Shown one piece after another: positions 63,502 through 64,000 of a DNA stretch of 64,000 nt. Below the pieces are notes generated by a model. It had not been told where the DNA came from. It was given only the letters and a program-made list of their open reading frames with translations, and made no database searches. The stretch comes from Heracleum sosnowskyi. Taxonomy: Eukaryota; Streptophyta; Magnoliopsida; Apiales; Apiaceae. The position numbers were made by a program, and so were the translations under genes. Position 1 is the first letter of the stretch. Every line of letters starts with the position of its first letter. The DNA lies in NCBI GenBank assembly GCA_030848705.1, contig CM061236.1, forward strand, positions 143,190,574-143,254,573, in the 5' to 3' direction.

Positions 63502-64000
63502 GGTATAATAGAGAGCACACTTATCTTAGACAGTGGATGCTCAGGACATATGACTGGAAATAAAGCCCTGCTATCAGACTTTGAGGAGAAGGCTGGCCCA
63601 AAAGTTTCCTATGGAGATGGCAACATAGGACACACTCTGGGATATGGCAATATTAATCTTGGAAGTGTCATCATCACAAATGTAGCTCTAGTCTCAGGAC
63701 TCAAGCATAATCTGTTATCTGTGAGTCAAATATGTGACAGAGGAAACCATGTAGATTTTCATAGTGAATACTGTGAAGTTATCAGTAAATCTACTGGGAA
63801 AGTTGTTCTAGTTGGACACAGGCGCAACAATATTTATGAAGCAAGTTTGGTAACAAACTCTGATGGAAAAACAGTGTGTCTGACTGCAAAAATGTCAAAT
63901 GAAGAGAGTTGGAATTGGCACAAGAAGCTCTCTCATCTCAATTTGAACAACATCAATGAGCTTATAAGAAAGGATCTTGTAAGAGGACTTCCAAAATCAA
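63502..64000 (+). CDS. pol: Element E Pol, N-terminal part (runs off window)
   Basis: Reads GIIESTLILDSGCSGHMTGN: intact protease Asp-Ser-Gly (Asp codon 63529-63531), followed by the GAG-pre-integrase region (VSYGDGNIGHTLGYGNI) and the start of the integrase zinc region (WHKKLSHLNLNNINELIRKD). Open to the window edge. The start is taken at the GG after TTGCAG (63496-63501), the junction motif shared by all four elements; there is no obvious ATG there. Confidence 0.88.

Larger units (their letters stand above)
60619..64000 (+). mobile_element. Element E: copia retrotransposon nested in element D, runs off window
   Basis: 5' LTR 60619-61166, PBS 61169-61180, gag 61230-63482, pol from 63502 to the window end. 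Inserted in the RNase H codons of D; the five bases before it are TAACC, the expected target duplication, but the other end is not visible. Related to D by Gag layout (three CCHC fingers) but with a different LTR and repeat word. Confidence 0.9.

Overview
The window is nuclear DNA of a flowering plant: U-rich introns with GT-AG borders, fatty acyl-CoA reductase (FAR) and wax ester synthase (WSD) genes of plant type, copia-type (Sirevirus-like) retrotransposons primed by initiator tRNA-Met, Helitrons with a CCGTGCATCGCACGG-type hairpin, and an integrated plastid ndhH-ndhA fragment. A dicot, probably an asterid, is my guess; nothing here proves the species.

Host genes occupy only the left end. 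At 74-744 are the last two exons of a FAR (its 5' part is outside the window). At 10287-12329 is a complete five-exon WSD-type wax ester synthase/diacylglycerol acyltransferase on the same strand. Between them lie a broken copy of WSD exon 3 (1604-1875), a decayed LINE (about 2040-4960) split by a small tRNA-like inverted-repeat insert, AT-rich repeats, a Harbinger/Tourist-like MITE (6661-7262) and a clean non-autonomous Helitron (7821-8872). FAR makes fatty alcohols and WSD esterifies them, so the pair is a candidate wax-ester locus.

From 12558 to the right end almost everything is mobile DNA, nested several layers deep. A Helitron-derived repeat field (12558-13686 and 42020-54560) was entered by element B (13687-42014, minus strand, TSD GAAAC), a damaged copia element with an envelope-like region. 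B in turn holds element A (19464-33981, plus strand, TSD TGGTC), a young copy whose LTRs differ at 7 of 1056 positions. Element C (47285-50498, minus strand, TSD AGATA) is a non-coding LTR element full of tandem repeats. A 403-bp plastid fragment sits at 44748-45150. Element D (from 54561) carries gag and pol and is cut in its RNase H domain by element E (60619 to beyond 64000).

The most unusual signal is that each copia element carries its own short repeated word, spread over its LTR and its spacers or disordered coding tails: CTGTC/GACAG in A, a GACTNYGCGACATAG-type word in B, TCAGGA/TCCTGA in D, and AAACTCTGA (with LTR palindromes) in E. In A the word is used in both orientations inside coding sequence through different codons, which points to selection or amplification at the nucleic-acid level. 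Other points: a conserved splice-acceptor-like TGCAG|GG at every gag-pol junction, a protease catalytic Asp-to-His change in otherwise intact element A, and head-to-tail tandem Helitrons.
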